Shown one piece after another: positions 47,500-58,603 of a stretch of 64,000 nt of DNA. Origin of the DNA: Mercenaria mercenaria (Eukaryota > Mollusca > Bivalvia > Venerida > Veneridae). Made by a program: the position numbers and the translations under genes. Every line of letters starts with the position of its first letter. Within the stretch, counting starts at the first letter, position 1. The stretch lies in the NCBI RefSeq assembly GCF_021730395.1, contig NW_026463330.1:1-64000 (forward strand), read 5' to 3'. Under the pieces are notes generated by a model, which saw only the letters and a program-made list of their open reading frames with translations, searched no databases and was not told the DNA's origin.

Positions 47500-48520
47500 G
47501 AAATATAAACTTGGTCTCGGACAAAAACGAAAGTCAAAAAACGGGAAAAGGGGGTAGAGTATTTACTCAAAAAGACCCCCGAAATAACATGGAGCAACGA
47601 ATTAGCAGAAGAATTACATAAACCAATTAAACGAAAATTTAGGAAACGAAGAGTGATTGTCCGTGACATTGATGATACTTGGTCAGCTGATGTAGTTGAT
47701 ATGCAAGCTTTTTCAAAATATAATAAAGGAGTAAAGTACTTGTTAACCGTTATTGACATATTCAGCAAATATGCTTGGGTTATTCCTTTAAAGAATAAAA
47801 CCGGAGAATCTATTACAGAAGCATTTAAAAAAAATAATTTTAGAAGATAGAACAACTACAAATTTATGGGTAGATGAAGGAAAAGAATTTTATAATAAAA
47901 AGTTTGAATCATTTTTAAATAAAAATAAGATTAACATGTATCATACATTTAATGAAGGAAAAGCTGTAGTAATCGAAAGAATTAATAGAAGTTTAAAAAG
48001 AATAATGTGGAAATATTTTACAGCAAATAATACTTACACTTATTTAGATAATTTGCAGGATATGGTTAATAAATATAACAAAAGAAAACATTCTAGTATA
48101 AAAATGACACCGACTGAAGCCAGTAAAAACTTAAATAAAGGTACTGTTTACTTTAATTTATACGGTAATTTAAAGATACCAAAGAGTAAACCAAAATTTA
48201 AAATTGGTGATCGAGTTCGCTTAAGCAAACTTAAACGACATTTTGAAAAAGGATATACACCAAACTGGACAGAGGAGATATTTATAATTTATGGAATTAA
48301 TAATACAAATCCCAATAATGAAATAATTCAAGGTTCATTTTACGAGCAAGAATTTTTACCTACTAAATAAGAGGTTTTTAGAATAGAAAAAGTTATTAGA
48401 CGAGACTATAAGATAAAACAAGCTTTAGTAAAATGGAAAGGTTATAGTGAAAAATTTAATAGTTGGGTATCATTTAGTGAATTGGAAGAAATTGGAAGAA
48501 ATTTAATATTTAAATATTAT
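47500..48520 (+). pseudogene. Polinton-type integrase with chromodomain-like end (broken)
   Basis: A recognisable integrase core (TWSADVVDMQAF, VIDIFSKYAWVIPLKNK, then WVDEGKEFYNKKF and an E-containing helix VIERINRSLKR) with the D, D, E pattern of retroviral-type integrases. A KFKIGDRVRLSKLK segment follows and then a chromodomain-like tail (QALVKWKGYSEKFNSWV). Polinton integrases have this layout, with the chromodomain reading chromatin marks during insertion. About two or three breaks. Fossil. Confidence 0.85.
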
Positions 48521-48525
48521 ATAAA

Positions 48526-48990
48526 TGAGTAATAAAAATTTAATTTCTACTGAAATAGAAACAATAGATCAATTAATTATTCACTTGACTAAACTTGCTG
48601 CTGCTTAAAGAAAAAGTTATAAATTTTGTAGAAGAGTAAATACAGGATTACAAATTACAACAGGTATTTTTGGTTGTTCGACTGCATTAGCACTTGTTCC
48701 AGCTATTCCTATATCTGTAGCAGTTGCTGGCGCTGTTCCAGCAGTAATTACAATATTTACTAATAGACTAAAAGTCGGAGACAAAAAAAGCTGTTTTAAA
48801 ATTACATCATCAAAAAATAAAACAACTAATAACAAAAGCACGAATCGGGAAAGTAAGTGAAGAAGCTTCAAAAAAAATTATTCAGGATATTTTTACAATA
48901 CTAAGAAAAAAACTATTCAATGCCTTTTGAAACGTATATGAAGGAATTTAAACTTAATGGATATAGAATAAAAGAAAAAGTATATAAATA
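48526..48990 (+). pseudogene. Polinton small hydrophobic protein remnant
   Basis: It begins MSNKNLISTEIETIDQL, then a basic segment and a long hydrophobic stretch (TTGIFGCSTALALVPAIPIS, then VAVAGAVPAVITIFT) that would form one or two membrane helices, then a basic tail. Proteins of this look accompany integrase genes in animal Polintons. Their role is unknown to me. Broken (about two breaks). Confidence 0.55.
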
Positions 48991-49369
48991 ATTGCGATTT
49001 TCATGTTTTTTTCTAAAGTATTTTATATAAAAAAAATCTATCATTGAAGGGTAAATCATCAGAAAGACGTTTCTAATATTTTTAAGAATATAATCCTATT
49101 TTAATAAATTCAGAACAATTATGAATGGCAAAATGTTGTGGACCTGATTTAATTCATATATAATCTATTGAACTTGCTTCAGACTTCCAAATTCATTTCC
49201 TTTTCAATTAGCGACTTTAATAGTCATAAAAACTGTTATTTCTGCTAAACATTTGATGTGTTTCTTCTGAACGATTTATTTACTAACAGCAATGTTTTTA
49301 CAAAACAATATTACGACAACGGTGTTATAAATGACCCCGAGTGGGCGTTATAATCTTTTACTAACTGAT

Positions 49370-49652
49370 CATATTATAAAACCATACGGAAGAAACCCAA
49401 TTAACGCTTTTTTATGTTAAAACCAACCCTGAAATATGTCTTAAAAGACTTCAAAAAAGAACCAGAACGGAAGAAAACAAAGTTAGTTTAGATTATTTAG
49501 AGATATTACATAAATAACATAAAGAATGGTTAGATGGAATGGTTAAAAACAACATAAAAATATTAACAATTGATAATAATTTAGATAAAATAACCTCAAA
49601 AACCTATTCAAAAGATATAGATAATATAAAACAATTTCTCAAAACAATATAA
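49370..49652 (+). pseudogene. Deoxynucleoside-kinase-like remnant in the Polinton fragment
   Basis: A stretch with YVKTNPEICLKRLQKRTR followed by an EENKVSLDYLEILHK block and a KEWLD block matches the C-terminal third of deoxynucleoside kinases (the family's 'YLxTxPExCxxRixxRxRxEExxI' lid, then 'YLxxlHxxHExWL'). The N-terminal P-loop half was not recognised. Such kinases supply dNTP precursors and are carried by some large DNA viruses and virus-like elements. Fossil and incomplete. Confidence 0.6.
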
Positions 49653-49940
49653 TTTCTTAAAGTGTGTTTTAAAAAAAATTTCTATAAATAAATTATATAA
49701 ACCAAATGTTTATTCGAAGGTTCGGTATTACGTCTGTTCCATTTGACAATAGCAGCTGTGGATATTACCAATTGGAGCATAACTCCTTCGGTCTGTAATA
49801 ACTGTCCGGCTTACCTTACCTCATCCCTGTCTCTATTTCGTTTCGAAGAGACATGGAAAATGGGGTTAAAGGTGACCCCGCTGTGAACTGAAAAATGGGA
49901 CGACTTAAGAGGAACGTGTGTTTTTAAAGATTTTTTTTAA
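49653..49940. other. Non-coding part of the Polinton fragment
   Basis: A less AT-rich block (about 49700-49900) that looks unlike its surroundings and may be a small insertion. No family recognised. Confidence 0.35.
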
Positions 49941-50460
49941 GTGTTTTATATAATGGTTAATAGAAAAGATGACAGAATGATTATGCCAAAATTATCCAGT
50001 ACTTTAGGAGAAATAATGAATGAAGATGAAAAACCATATAAAAAAGTACTTAAAAGAAGAAATGCTATTAAATCAAAACTTGATCAAATAGTTAGTGATG
50101 AATATAAAAGACACGAGTCGTGATTGATAAATTACAAACTGTTATAGATCCTTATCTTCATAAAAAGAGTATAGATTTACTCGAATGGAACTGTGGTTGT
50201 TTATTACCTGAGAAAGAAAATGCCGGAAGTTTATGTGATTGCCCCAGACCAAATAATTATCGAAACAACCCCAAAACAGTTATTGCAACTGAATTAGATA
50301 CCAATAATGAAAAAACATATAAAAACACTTACAAAGCATCCAAAGAACTTGGTATTAATGCTGGGTTAATAAAAATGTGTTGTGAAGGGACAAACCGAGT
50401 ATAATGCGGAATATCAAAAATTGATGGAAAAAGATATAAGTTTAATTATTCTTAAATTGT
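49941..50460 (+). pseudogene. Polinton Cys-rich protein remnant with a NUMOD-like C-terminal part
   Basis: Two adjoining pieces: a short charged segment (MVNRKDDRMIMPKLSS and on), then a segment with LLEWNCGCLLPEKENAGSLC, CDCPRPNNYRNNPKTV and a YKASKELGINAGLIKMCCEG end. The last part resembles the NUMOD-type helix-turn-helix units ('Y.S..EAA..LGI..GLI..CC.G') found in homing nucleases and large-virus proteins. It may bind DNA. Broken (about one or two breaks). Function inferred only. Confidence 0.5.
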
Positions 50461-50465
50461 AAATT

Positions 50466-50860
50466 TTTAAGAAAAGAAACTTCTTAACATCTTGTCATTT
50501 TGACGTCTATCCGGTTCCTTCACCTCAGTTGGATTTGAAATATTACGAGAGAGAAGCAAGGCGATTTTTTAAAAGAAATCTACTTCAAATTTAAAATTTA
50601 TCAAAATGTATGCTCCTCGGAATTTAAATGTGTGCTTGTTAGGGGAGGGGAATGGTTGCAGATGCCTCCGCACCCTAGCCCAATGAAGTCGCTTTTGGTC
50701 ACAGTACTAGATAGCACTTATCCTTCCTACGTTTAAAATGTTTTTGTCTTGTATGTTAGCATGCTTTTATGTAGTCATCATGCCTAGGTTAGAAAAGGTC
50801 ATTTATTTAATACAGTGTAATTTAAAGCGTATTTAAATCCACATGTTTTGTGCTTATACA
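50466..50860. other. Between Polinton fragment and SINE; nothing recognised
   Basis: Sequence without recognisable genes or repeats. Base composition returns to the host average. Confidence 0.4.
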
Positions 50861-50865
50861 GGTTT

Positions 50866-51137
50866 AACGAAAGGCCGAGTGGTTCAGGCCGCTGACTTCA
50901 AACACTTGCCCATCACCGATGTGAGTTCGAGCTTCACTCGGGGCGTTGAAATCTTCATGTGAGGCTGTCATCCAACTGGTTAACTGAAGGCCGGTGGTTC
51001 TACCCAGGTACCTGTGCGTGAGGAAATAATGAACGGAGGGGCATCTGGGGTCTTCCTCCACCATCAAGGCTGGAAAGTCACCATATGACCTATAATTGTG
51101 TCGGTCCGACGTTAAACCCAACAAAACAAAACAAAAA
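50866..51137 (+). mobile_element. tRNA-derived SINE (complete)
   Basis: The head looks like a Leu/Ser-type tRNA: an A-box GGCCGAGTGGTTCAGGCC and a B-box GAGTTCGAGCTTCACTCG. A central body follows (CCAACTGGTTAACTGAAGGC to GGTACCTGTGCGTGAGGAAA) and a tail GTCGGTCCGACGTTAAACCC with an AACAAAACA-rich 3' end. The body and tail type occurs in mollusc SINEs of the Meta/RUDI kind. Exact family is inference. Confidence 0.82.
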
Positions 51138-52484
51138 TTAGATCTTTCCATATTCAGGTCTTGCAAATTCTACTAGATTTTTTCTTGCATATATGTGTTT
51201 TTCTTGCATGCCTGAGAGCTTTTTCCAAAGTCGTTGCCTCTGCAATAAAGCTCGTCTTGACCACCGAGGTGTAAAGTGACTCACTGCTGTAATTAATAAA
51301 TGAATGCGTAAACTCATACGCTGCTACATACGAATAAATAAGTGCTTAAGGATGTACGAGCGAATTTTTTCTAACGTTAAGAATTTTTTCATACCCTGTG
51401 AGCTTGAAGAACATTAGTTTCTAAGACAAACAAGAGCAGAAAAAACACAGGTCACCGAACTCGTTTAAATTTTATAGGGTATTTTCTTCACCCACTGTTT
51501 ACGCATTTCTGAAATTTTGTAAAATTGAAGAAATGTTGGTACTTTATAAAACATATAATATCCTATTTAATCTTATAGGGATTTCAGGTCTTTCAGTTTA
51601 ATATGAATATATGGTGATGTCAGTTATATATAAGCACAAATGTCACTAAAAAATCTCTTTAATTTTTACATGTTGACATAATTACCCCACCCACTTCATT
51701 TTCAGTGGAAAAAACGTATTTAGATCTAAAAAAAAAAATTCTGACGTTACGATTTTCAAAATATTTTGCAGCATTAATGACACACAAAAATGCTTCAAAA
51801 TGGAAAGAAAAAAAGTTGGGGTCACCGTGCATCTAAGAGATTTATTAAGAAAAAACTGTTAAAAAATGGTGAATTTTGATATTTTTTGTTCTTTTTGTTT
51901 TAATTTATATTTTCTAGATAATATAAAGTGTTATCTTGAAAACTTTTATTTTGTTTATAGCTTAACATTATATGTATCAGTCAGAAAAATATCAAAACCA
52001 AACCTGATCTACTTTAATAGATATTTGAAATTACCTACCCCTACCCCATTGTAAATCTTACGTAAATTTTAGGCAAATGCCAGCCAAAAATAAGGGTGAA
52101 AAAATTTTTTTTCGCAAAAAGCATAATATATTTGGTTAAATGGAACATTATTAGCCATATTTTAATTATTTAGCATAAATTTTTGGCAAAACTTTTGTTA
52201 GAAAGCAATATTCGAAGAAACATTTTTCAAAATGGCGGATATCCTGAAAAAAAACGCTCGTACATCCTTAAAAGAACTTTATTTATTTTATTTCATCTAT
52301 TGAGTGAAGAATATGGCATGCAAGAAAAAGAATCTATCCTATCACTAGTTGAAGGTGCGGATGGAGCCTCGTTGCCGTCGAGACAGTTGCTCTGGAGCCA
52401 GATATTTCCATCCACAACTCCAACCAGTGAAAGATAGTTACACTCTAAGTTTATCTGGGTACAATAAATGCAAAATATTTATAG
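51138..52484. other. Upstream of the mucin exon; nothing firm
   Basis: AT-rich. An in-frame extension of the mucin frame upstream (from 52349, after an ACTAG acceptor-like site) adds KVRMEPRCRRDSCSGARY and on, but has no mucin character. I place the exon start at 52485 because its phase agrees with all following exons. Confidence 0.4.
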
Positions 52485-54326
52485 GTTCGTCATCATCCTC
52501 AACAACATCAGCTTCACCTAGAACGCAAACGTCAACCTCGCCTACAAGAACTTCGCCATTTTCGACAGTTTCAAGCCTTTCGTCTACATATTCCGATACG
52601 TCATCTTCTTCGGATGCACCTAATTCATACACATATGAATCGTCATCTACATATTCGCTATCGTCTGCTAGTTCTAAATCTGAGTCAACTACAGTACCCT
52701 ATTTTTCAGTAAATACTTCAGCTGTGTCAACACCATCATATACAGTAAATACAACCTCAGGCGTGTCGACACCATCATATACAATAAATACAACTTCAGC
52801 TGTGTCCACACCATCATATACAGTAAATTTGACTTCAGCTGTGTCAACATCATCATATACAGTAAATACAACTTCAGTTGTATCAACACCATCATACACA
52901 GAAAATACTTCAGCATCGTCGAATGATACTCCGACAAGTTTACCTTCATCAAGTTTTTCTCAAACAACGAGCAATTTGTCGTCGTCATCGACTACATTTT
53001 CATTTTATTCTTCTACTTCTGTATCACCCATTTCAGCCTTTAATGAAACGACAAAATCTCCAACAAATTCAACGGAAACATCTTTATCAACAAGTAATTC
53101 AACGGATGCATCTGTATCGTCGTCACTACCACCGACAAACTCTTCAGGATCATCACGACCATCGTCAACATTTGTACCATCAACAACGACAAAATCTCCA
53201 ACAAATTCAACGAGAACATCTTTATCAGCAAGTAATACAACGGATGCATCTGTATCGTCGTCACTACCACCGACAAACTCTTAAGGATCATCACGACCAT
53301 CGACAACATTTGTACCATCAACAACGACAAAATCTCCAACAAATTCAACGAGAACATCTTTATCAGCAAGTAATTTAACGGATGCATCTGTATTGTCAAC
53401 AACTACATCGACAGCAGAGTCATGGACAGCAGTTACATTCTCAACACAATCATCGAACACGTCTACATCATTAACACAAACACAGACAACATTTATATCA
53501 ACAGCAGAGCCATGGACAACATCTACATCTTCAGGCCAATCATCAACAACATCTGCATCATCAACACAACCATCGACAACATCTAAAGCATCAACACAAA
53601 CATCGACCATAAATGTATCAACAGCAGAACCACCGACAACATCTACAACTTCAACGCAAGCAACGACAACATCTGCATCATCAACGCAATCAAAAACAAC
53701 GTCTACATCATCAATACAAACATCGACAACATCTATAGTACCACCAGAACTATCAACAACATCTACATTATCGACACAACCAGTGACATCATCTGCATCA
53801 TTCACACAATCAACGACATCATCTACATCACCAACACAACCGTCGACAGCATCTACAGTGACAACAGATCTATCAACAACATCATCAACACAACCGTCGA
53901 CAGCATCTACAATGACAACAGAACTACCACTAACATCGCCAACACAACCGTCGCCAGCATCTACAGTGACAACAGAACTATCAACAACATCATCAACACA
54001 ACCGTCGACAGCATCTACAGTGACAACAGAACTATCAACAACATCTACATCGTCGACACAACCAACGACACAATCTGCATCATCAACACAAACAACGACA
54101 ACATATACATCATCAACACAACCGTCGACAGCATCTACAGTGATAACAGAACTATCAACAACATCTACATCGTCGACACAACCAACGACACAATCTGCAT
54201 CATCAACACAAACAACGACAACATATACATCATCAACACAACCGTCAACAACATCTACATCTTCGACACAGCCACCGGCAACATTGACAGCAGTGTCATC
54301 AGCTGCATCAACCACACCTATACCTG
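52485..54326 (+). CDS. Giant Ser/Thr-rich mucin exon of a sushi-domain protein (contains an in-frame stop)
   Basis: An 1842-base exon (exactly 614 codons, phase 1 at both ends: TTTATAG acceptor, GTATTA donor after TPIP). It encodes (G)SSSSSTTSASPRTQTSTS and on, almost entirely Ser, Thr and Pro, so a heavily O-glycosylated stalk. Three repeat levels: about five 13-residue units of the type VSTPSYTVNTTSA (52700-52905, with NTT/NLT sequons), a 138-base unit repeated at about 53041-53400, and looser TTSTSSTQPST units to 54290. In the second 138-base unit a TCA (Ser) is TAA at 53282-53284, which would cut the protein. The reading frame is the same on both sides. This is either a sequence error or allele, or an inactivated gene. 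The first exon is unknown (33516-33561 fits in phase). Confidence 0.75.
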
Positions 54327-55369
54327 GTATTATCTTTGCTATTACCTTTTCATGTTAAGTTATGGTCATTGTAATTTGTTTGAATGCTAATTTGTGGGTG
54401 TAATTATCTTTTTTATGTTTAGTTATAGTCGTTTTAACTTTTTACTTACTCAGCTATAGTTTTGTTTCATTATGCGTGACTGTATCTTTCGAGACGATTA
54501 CCTGTCAATCTTTTACGAGTGATTTCAGTAAAGATATAATCGAGATTTAATCTGTGCACACTTGTTTTTTTAATTTGATTAATAAACTTTTGGTATAAAT
54601 TGTTTGAGTGGATACATTTTAATAGAGAATGAAATTGATGTTTTGGCGCGCTCGAACTTGCACGTGATTATAGAAAATATGAATGTGTATTTAGGAATTG
54701 TTACGGTCGCTTACTCATAGCTTGTAAGTTTAAAACCAATCTCTGAAAACTACGTCAGTTTGGATTTTCATCAAAAAAATCTTTCCTCTTTAATTTCTTA
54801 GTCGTAAGATTGGGCTCGTCCGACGCAAATGCTTTAATCACTGAGCTAAAGAGTCTACTCCCTGACGCATCGGTCAGAAATTAGTTTTAAACTTTAAAGC
54901 TATCGTTAGGCGACCATAACAGAATTAGTTTAATATGTAAAACGGAGTTGGTTCTTTTTAGAACCAATCAATTAAATATGATTCAAAGTTAATGCCTCGA
55001 CTGTAAATAATTGCTGTTGCTCTTAAAGCAGCGAAATACTAATATAATATTTTACATGTGCATACGTTTAAAAAATCGGGAATGAATAGAATGAAAATCA
55101 TTAGAAGTTTGAAGTAAGAATATTCATGTAAAGTCCTCATTGGCAAGAAGGTAAAAGCTGTTAAGTATTATTTTATCATCCCATTTTTTCTATCCATGAT
55201 TGTAAGCAGTGAATTGTAGCATTTTGATATCAGTTGTTCAGCACAACATTAGAACATGCAAGAAGTAAAAGCAATAACCGTTTTGTCTAATGATTCATGG
55301 TTTGTTATTATAAAAAGTACGGGAAACTGATATTTTGATCATCATTTATTTACTATTTCAAATTTAAAG
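54327..55369 (+). other. Intron after the mucin exon
   Basis: No exon seen. A minus-strand tRNA-like stretch near 54818-54868 (TAGCTCAGTGATTAAAGC) may be a SINE scrap. Confidence 0.5.
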
Positions 55370-55543
55370 ACTGTGGAGATCCGCCGCCACTAGAACTCGG
55401 CTGGAGAGAATTCTATGGAACGACTGCCGGATCCATCGCCGAGTATTTTTGTCGTCCAGGATATAATATCACTGGTATTGGAACAGTTACTTGTCAGACA
55501 AACGGCACGTGGGAAGTACTAGACTTTAAATGCCTTCCGATTG
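55370..55543 (+). CDS. Sushi/CCP domain 1 exon
   Basis: 174 bases, phase 1 to 1 (TTTAAAG acceptor, GTAAGC donor). It reads (D)CGDPPPLELGWREFYG, then AEYFCRPGYNITG, TVTCQTNGTWEVLDFKCLPI. It has four cysteines, the hydrophobic Tyr-Phe-Cys, and the invariant Trp of the complement control protein fold at expected places, plus sequons NIT and NGT. The first CCP follows the mucin stalk directly in frame (TPIP|DCGD). CCP modules bind proteins in complement regulation, adhesion and lectin-type receptors. Confidence 0.92.
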
Positions 55544-55763
55544 GTAAGCATGACAGAAGTAGGGTTTCTGTACTTCGATCATCTTGGCCATTTATGACAT
55601 TCTTGTGTCAAATTGCCGTAAAATCCAACATTTTCCTTATACACTGAACAAACTATGAAGTCTTTTGAAAGAAACTGCTTTTTTTTCAATCCGTTGGCAG
55701 TATAGCTCGCCTATATTTCAACCAGTATTCAAAGAAAATTGTAATTTATTCATTTTAATTTAG

Positions 55764-55958
55764 ATTGTGGGTGGCTGAATTTGTCAACCAATGGCAGCCT
55801 CACATATATTCCAACAAATACAACCCATTTTGGAAGTGTTGCAGTATTTCAATGCAGACCTGGATTTCTGATTTCCAATAAAGAAAAAAGTGCGACATTC
55901 CTTTGCCCAGAAAACGGATTATGGAATGGAAACTTTTCACTGGCCTGCAATCCTGTAT
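55764..55958 (+). CDS. Sushi/CCP domain 2 exon
   Basis: 195 bases, phase 1 to 1 (AATTTAG acceptor, GTAAGT donor). It reads (D)CGWLNLSTNGSLTYIP, then GSVAVFQCRPGFLISN, SATFLCPENGLWNGNFSLAC. Four cysteines and the conserved Trp are present, with several N-glycosylation sequons (NLS, NGS, NTT, NFS). Confidence 0.92.
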
Positions 55959-56099
55959 GTAAGTACATTAATCTTCATTTAAAGTATTGGTCACGTGTCT
56001 TTTACGTTGCTACTTTATATAAAAAATGATATGGCTTATCAGATACATGTTGTCTGTTAAAACATGAAATATGTTAATTACTTATTCAAGAAAACTGAT

Positions 56100-56405
56100 T
56101 GCAGTTCAAGATTCTATACCGCCTCGGTAGCCTTGTTGAAGGACACCAGCTTTAAGTGCAGGAGATCGTGGGTTCGCTCCCAAGCCGTTTCATACCAAAG
56201 ACCTGGAAATGGTACATGTACCTTCCTCGATTGGTGCTCAGCATTAAGAGGATACTACTAGTACTAGTCAGCCCGGTGTCAGAATAATTTGACTTGGTAG
56301 GGTATCATGTCAAGTGGATACGGCTTGATATTGCAGTGAGGCAGTACCTTCAAATTAGGCATTGTACTTACTGCTAAAAGTAGACACCGTCGTTTATATG
56401 ACTGT
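56100..56405 (+). mobile_element. tRNA-derived SINE in the intron between CCP 2 and CCP 3
   Basis: A tRNA-like head with an A-box-like CCTCGGTAGCCTTGTTGAAG and a B-box GTGGGTTCGCTCCC. The body contains GGTACATGTACCTTCCTCGA and GGTGCTCAGCATTAAGAGGA, as in other mollusc SINEs, and the tail (near 56380-56405) contains GTCGTTTATATGACTGTAG. Its family differs from the SINE at 50866. Ends approximate. Confidence 0.72.
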
Positions 56406-56748
56406 AGAAGTAAAAATATGTTAGGCGTATGACGGATCGGATGAAAGAAGAGGATATATCGTATTTTGTGTGGGTGCCAGAACGACTAAGAAATAAATAG
56501 TTTTTCCATTATGTCGTCAACATCAGAACGACAGGATTTTGTTCTTTCCGTGGCACCAGGGCCGCAGAACGAAGCTGGCAGGATTCGCTTACAATATGAC
56601 GTTTGGACGTACTTGATATGAAATGGATCACTTAATCATAGTAGCATTTTATTACAGTTGTTTTAAGCCCGTTTTTGATATTGATATAAACAGATCAACA
56701 ATGTTATATTCATATATTACGCCAATATCTTATGCGTTTTCAATACAG

Positions 56749-56919
56749 TATGTGACAATTTGACAGCTCCCGGTAATGGTATGGTGGCAGGATCAAATAT
56801 TGGGGAAGGATCGGTCTTAACGTTTATATGTAAGGACGGTTATTTACTGCAAGGATATAAATCTCGTGTATGTCTCAGTTCTGGTCAATGGAGTGGCGAG
56901 ACTCCAAGTTGCGAGCCAG
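56749..56919 (+). CDS. Sushi/CCP domain 3 exon
   Basis: 171 bases, phase 1 to 1 (CAATACAG acceptor, GTAATT donor). It reads CDNLTAPGNGMVAGSN, then GSVLTFICKDGYLLQGYKSR, VCLSSGQWSGETPSCEP. A textbook CCP with four cysteines, GxWSGExPxC and the hydrophobic FICKDGY segment. Confidence 0.93.
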
Positions 56920-57366
56920 GTAATTATTTTACCTGCATAACATTTGTATAAATTATTTAATAACATTTTTATTCATATCTTACATCCTTTTTCACGATTT
57001 TGGGAAGAAATATCTGTAGTTTTTTTTCTTTTGCAATACCAAAATGTTACTGTTATACCTTCAACCTTAGATAATGTTTTCTAGGGCCATTATTCTACTA
57101 AATATATCACAAGTTTCAATTTCAATTTGATATATTTTCTTTCATAAAATTAAAAATTATAGATTTGCACGTTTACTTTTTCCATGTTATAAATACGCAA
57201 AATTGTTTTCCCATAAGCTAGATCCAGATTCAAAACTTGACCATACACTGTTGTATAGTGCATAGGCAACGCACTATCATACTTATCGTAAATTTTAGAG
57301 TACTTTCTTCTTTGCGGAATATTCCTCTATAGCAACTTAAATCGCTAATAAGTAATTATATTAAAG

Positions 57367-57486
57367 CTCCAAAACAGCCAACAAAACCATGCCCACAGAG
57401 TGACGATACTCATGGTTTGACATGGAATGAAACAAAACCTGGACAAACTATCACTGTATCCTGTTCTTCCACAAATAAAAGTACAG
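57367..57486 (+). CDS. Sushi/CCP domain 4, first-half exon
   Basis: 120 bases, phase 1 to 1 (TATTAAAG acceptor, GTGAGT donor). It reads (A)PKQPTKPCPQSDDTHG, then LTWNETKPGQTITVSCSSTN. It holds the first two cysteines of a CCP module; the second pair lies on the next exon, so the fourth module is split by an intron, as is common for one CCP in such proteins. Confidence 0.78.
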
Positions 57487-57614
57487 GTGAGTGTTAAATT
57501 AACCATTTACCATCTGCCATAATTAACTTGTTCAATCATATTCGGCTGAAGAATATTAAAAGCAAAGGGTTTCAAGATTTATTGGCAGAGATATCATAAT
57601 TGGCGTGATCTTAA

Positions 57615-58398
57615 ACAAGAGCTCCGCCAAGCGGGGCACTATACGCCCGAAGGGTTATATCAGAGACTGGGAGCGAAATTTAAAGAACTTGACTGTTGAA
57701 GCCCAAAGGACAGAAACAACAAAGGGAAGAAATTCCAATAAAAAAAATTCAAAGTAAAAAAATTTCAAAGTCCACATAAAAATCCTTAGCAGGTACAGAT
57801 ATGTCAAAATACACCTAAACATTGTAGGTAACATCCATGTTTTACCACAGGTTTTAGTTTTTCCCTACGGCCAATAATAAAAAAGTTACAAAATAGGCTA
57901 TTCATAGTAATATAAAAGGGAAGTAATTAAAAAAACTTATCGTAAGTGAACAAAAAAGGGATCTGCCAAATAAAAACAAGAACACCGCAATGCAGAGCAA
58001 TATACACACGAAACAAAGTCATATGACGTTTGACCCCTAAGAGTGACCTTGACCTTGAAGCAAGCCTTCCGAAACATGCGCTCTCCACGTCGTCTTCATG
58101 TGGTGTACATTTGTGCCAAGTTTCTTTGAAATCCTTTAAGCAGTTCAAGAGTTACAGAGCGGGCATGAAACAAAGTCATATGACCTTTGACCCCCAAGTG
58201 TGACCTTGACCTTGAAGCAAGCCATTCGAAACATGCGCTCTGCACATTGTCTTGATGTGGTGAACATTTATGTCAAGTTTCTTCGAAATCCCTCAAGGGG
58301 TTCAAGGGTTACAGAGCGGACACGAAATTGCTAACGGACGGACGGACAGACGGACACCGGGGGTATAACATAATACTTTCCTTCGGGCGTATAAAATG
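57615..58398 (-). mobile_element. Tandem-core repeat, family E, in the intron splitting CCP 4
   Basis: Its ends carry short complementary sequences (ATACGCCCGAAGG at 57649-57661 and CCTTCGGGCGTAT at 58380-58392). An ACGG-type run lies at 58334-58357. Core units marked 'GAAACAAAGTCATATGAC' at 58010 and 58167 are 157 bp apart. Bases 57708-57975 match the tail of family A in reverse orientation, so this copy is a hybrid. The orientation assigned follows that tail and is arbitrary. Confidence 0.75.
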
Positions 58399-58603
58399 GT
58401 GACTCTGTCTTCCTTTATGACTTACAAAGTTTATTCTACTGTAGATATTGCTAATAGAGACATGAAAATGGTACAAGCATCTTGCTAAAGAGGAAAGAAT
58501 ACAGGTAACACAGTACCTTTGTAAATAAAACGATATCTTACTCTAGACAAATGTTATTTTAATAATGGGAATATAATCGCATGAACACATCTGAAACTTA
58601 CAG

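Larger units (their letters stand above)
46692..50465 (+). mobile_element. Polinton (Maverick) fragment, broken
   Basis: An AT-rich fossil block with several Polinton-type coding remnants in one orientation: a phospholipase-A2-like protein, a retroviral-type integrase with a chromodomain-like end, a small hydrophobic protein, a deoxynucleoside-kinase-like remnant, and a conserved Cys-rich protein. Its left end may be the AGTAGTATAAGAAATGGGGG stretch near 46692. Full elements are usually 15-20 kb with a protein-primed polymerase, ATPase, protease and capsid genes, none of which are seen, so this is a partial copy. Overall several breaks (about five or more). The right limit is approximate. Confidence 0.8.

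Noticed and set aside
50864-51166. Minus-strand 100-codon frame over the SINE
   Set aside because: The region has tRNA-type A and B boxes and a SINE tail; the frame is incidental.
52349-52484. In-frame extension upstream of the mucin exon as coding
   Set aside because: An acceptor at 52484 gives phase 1 like all neighbours; the extension has no mucin character. Kept only as a possibility.
52689-54315. Long minus-strand frames opposite the mucin exon (Val/Asp/Cys-rich)
   Set aside because: They are antisense images of Ser/Thr codon repeats; the plus strand has matching splice phases and downstream CCP exons.
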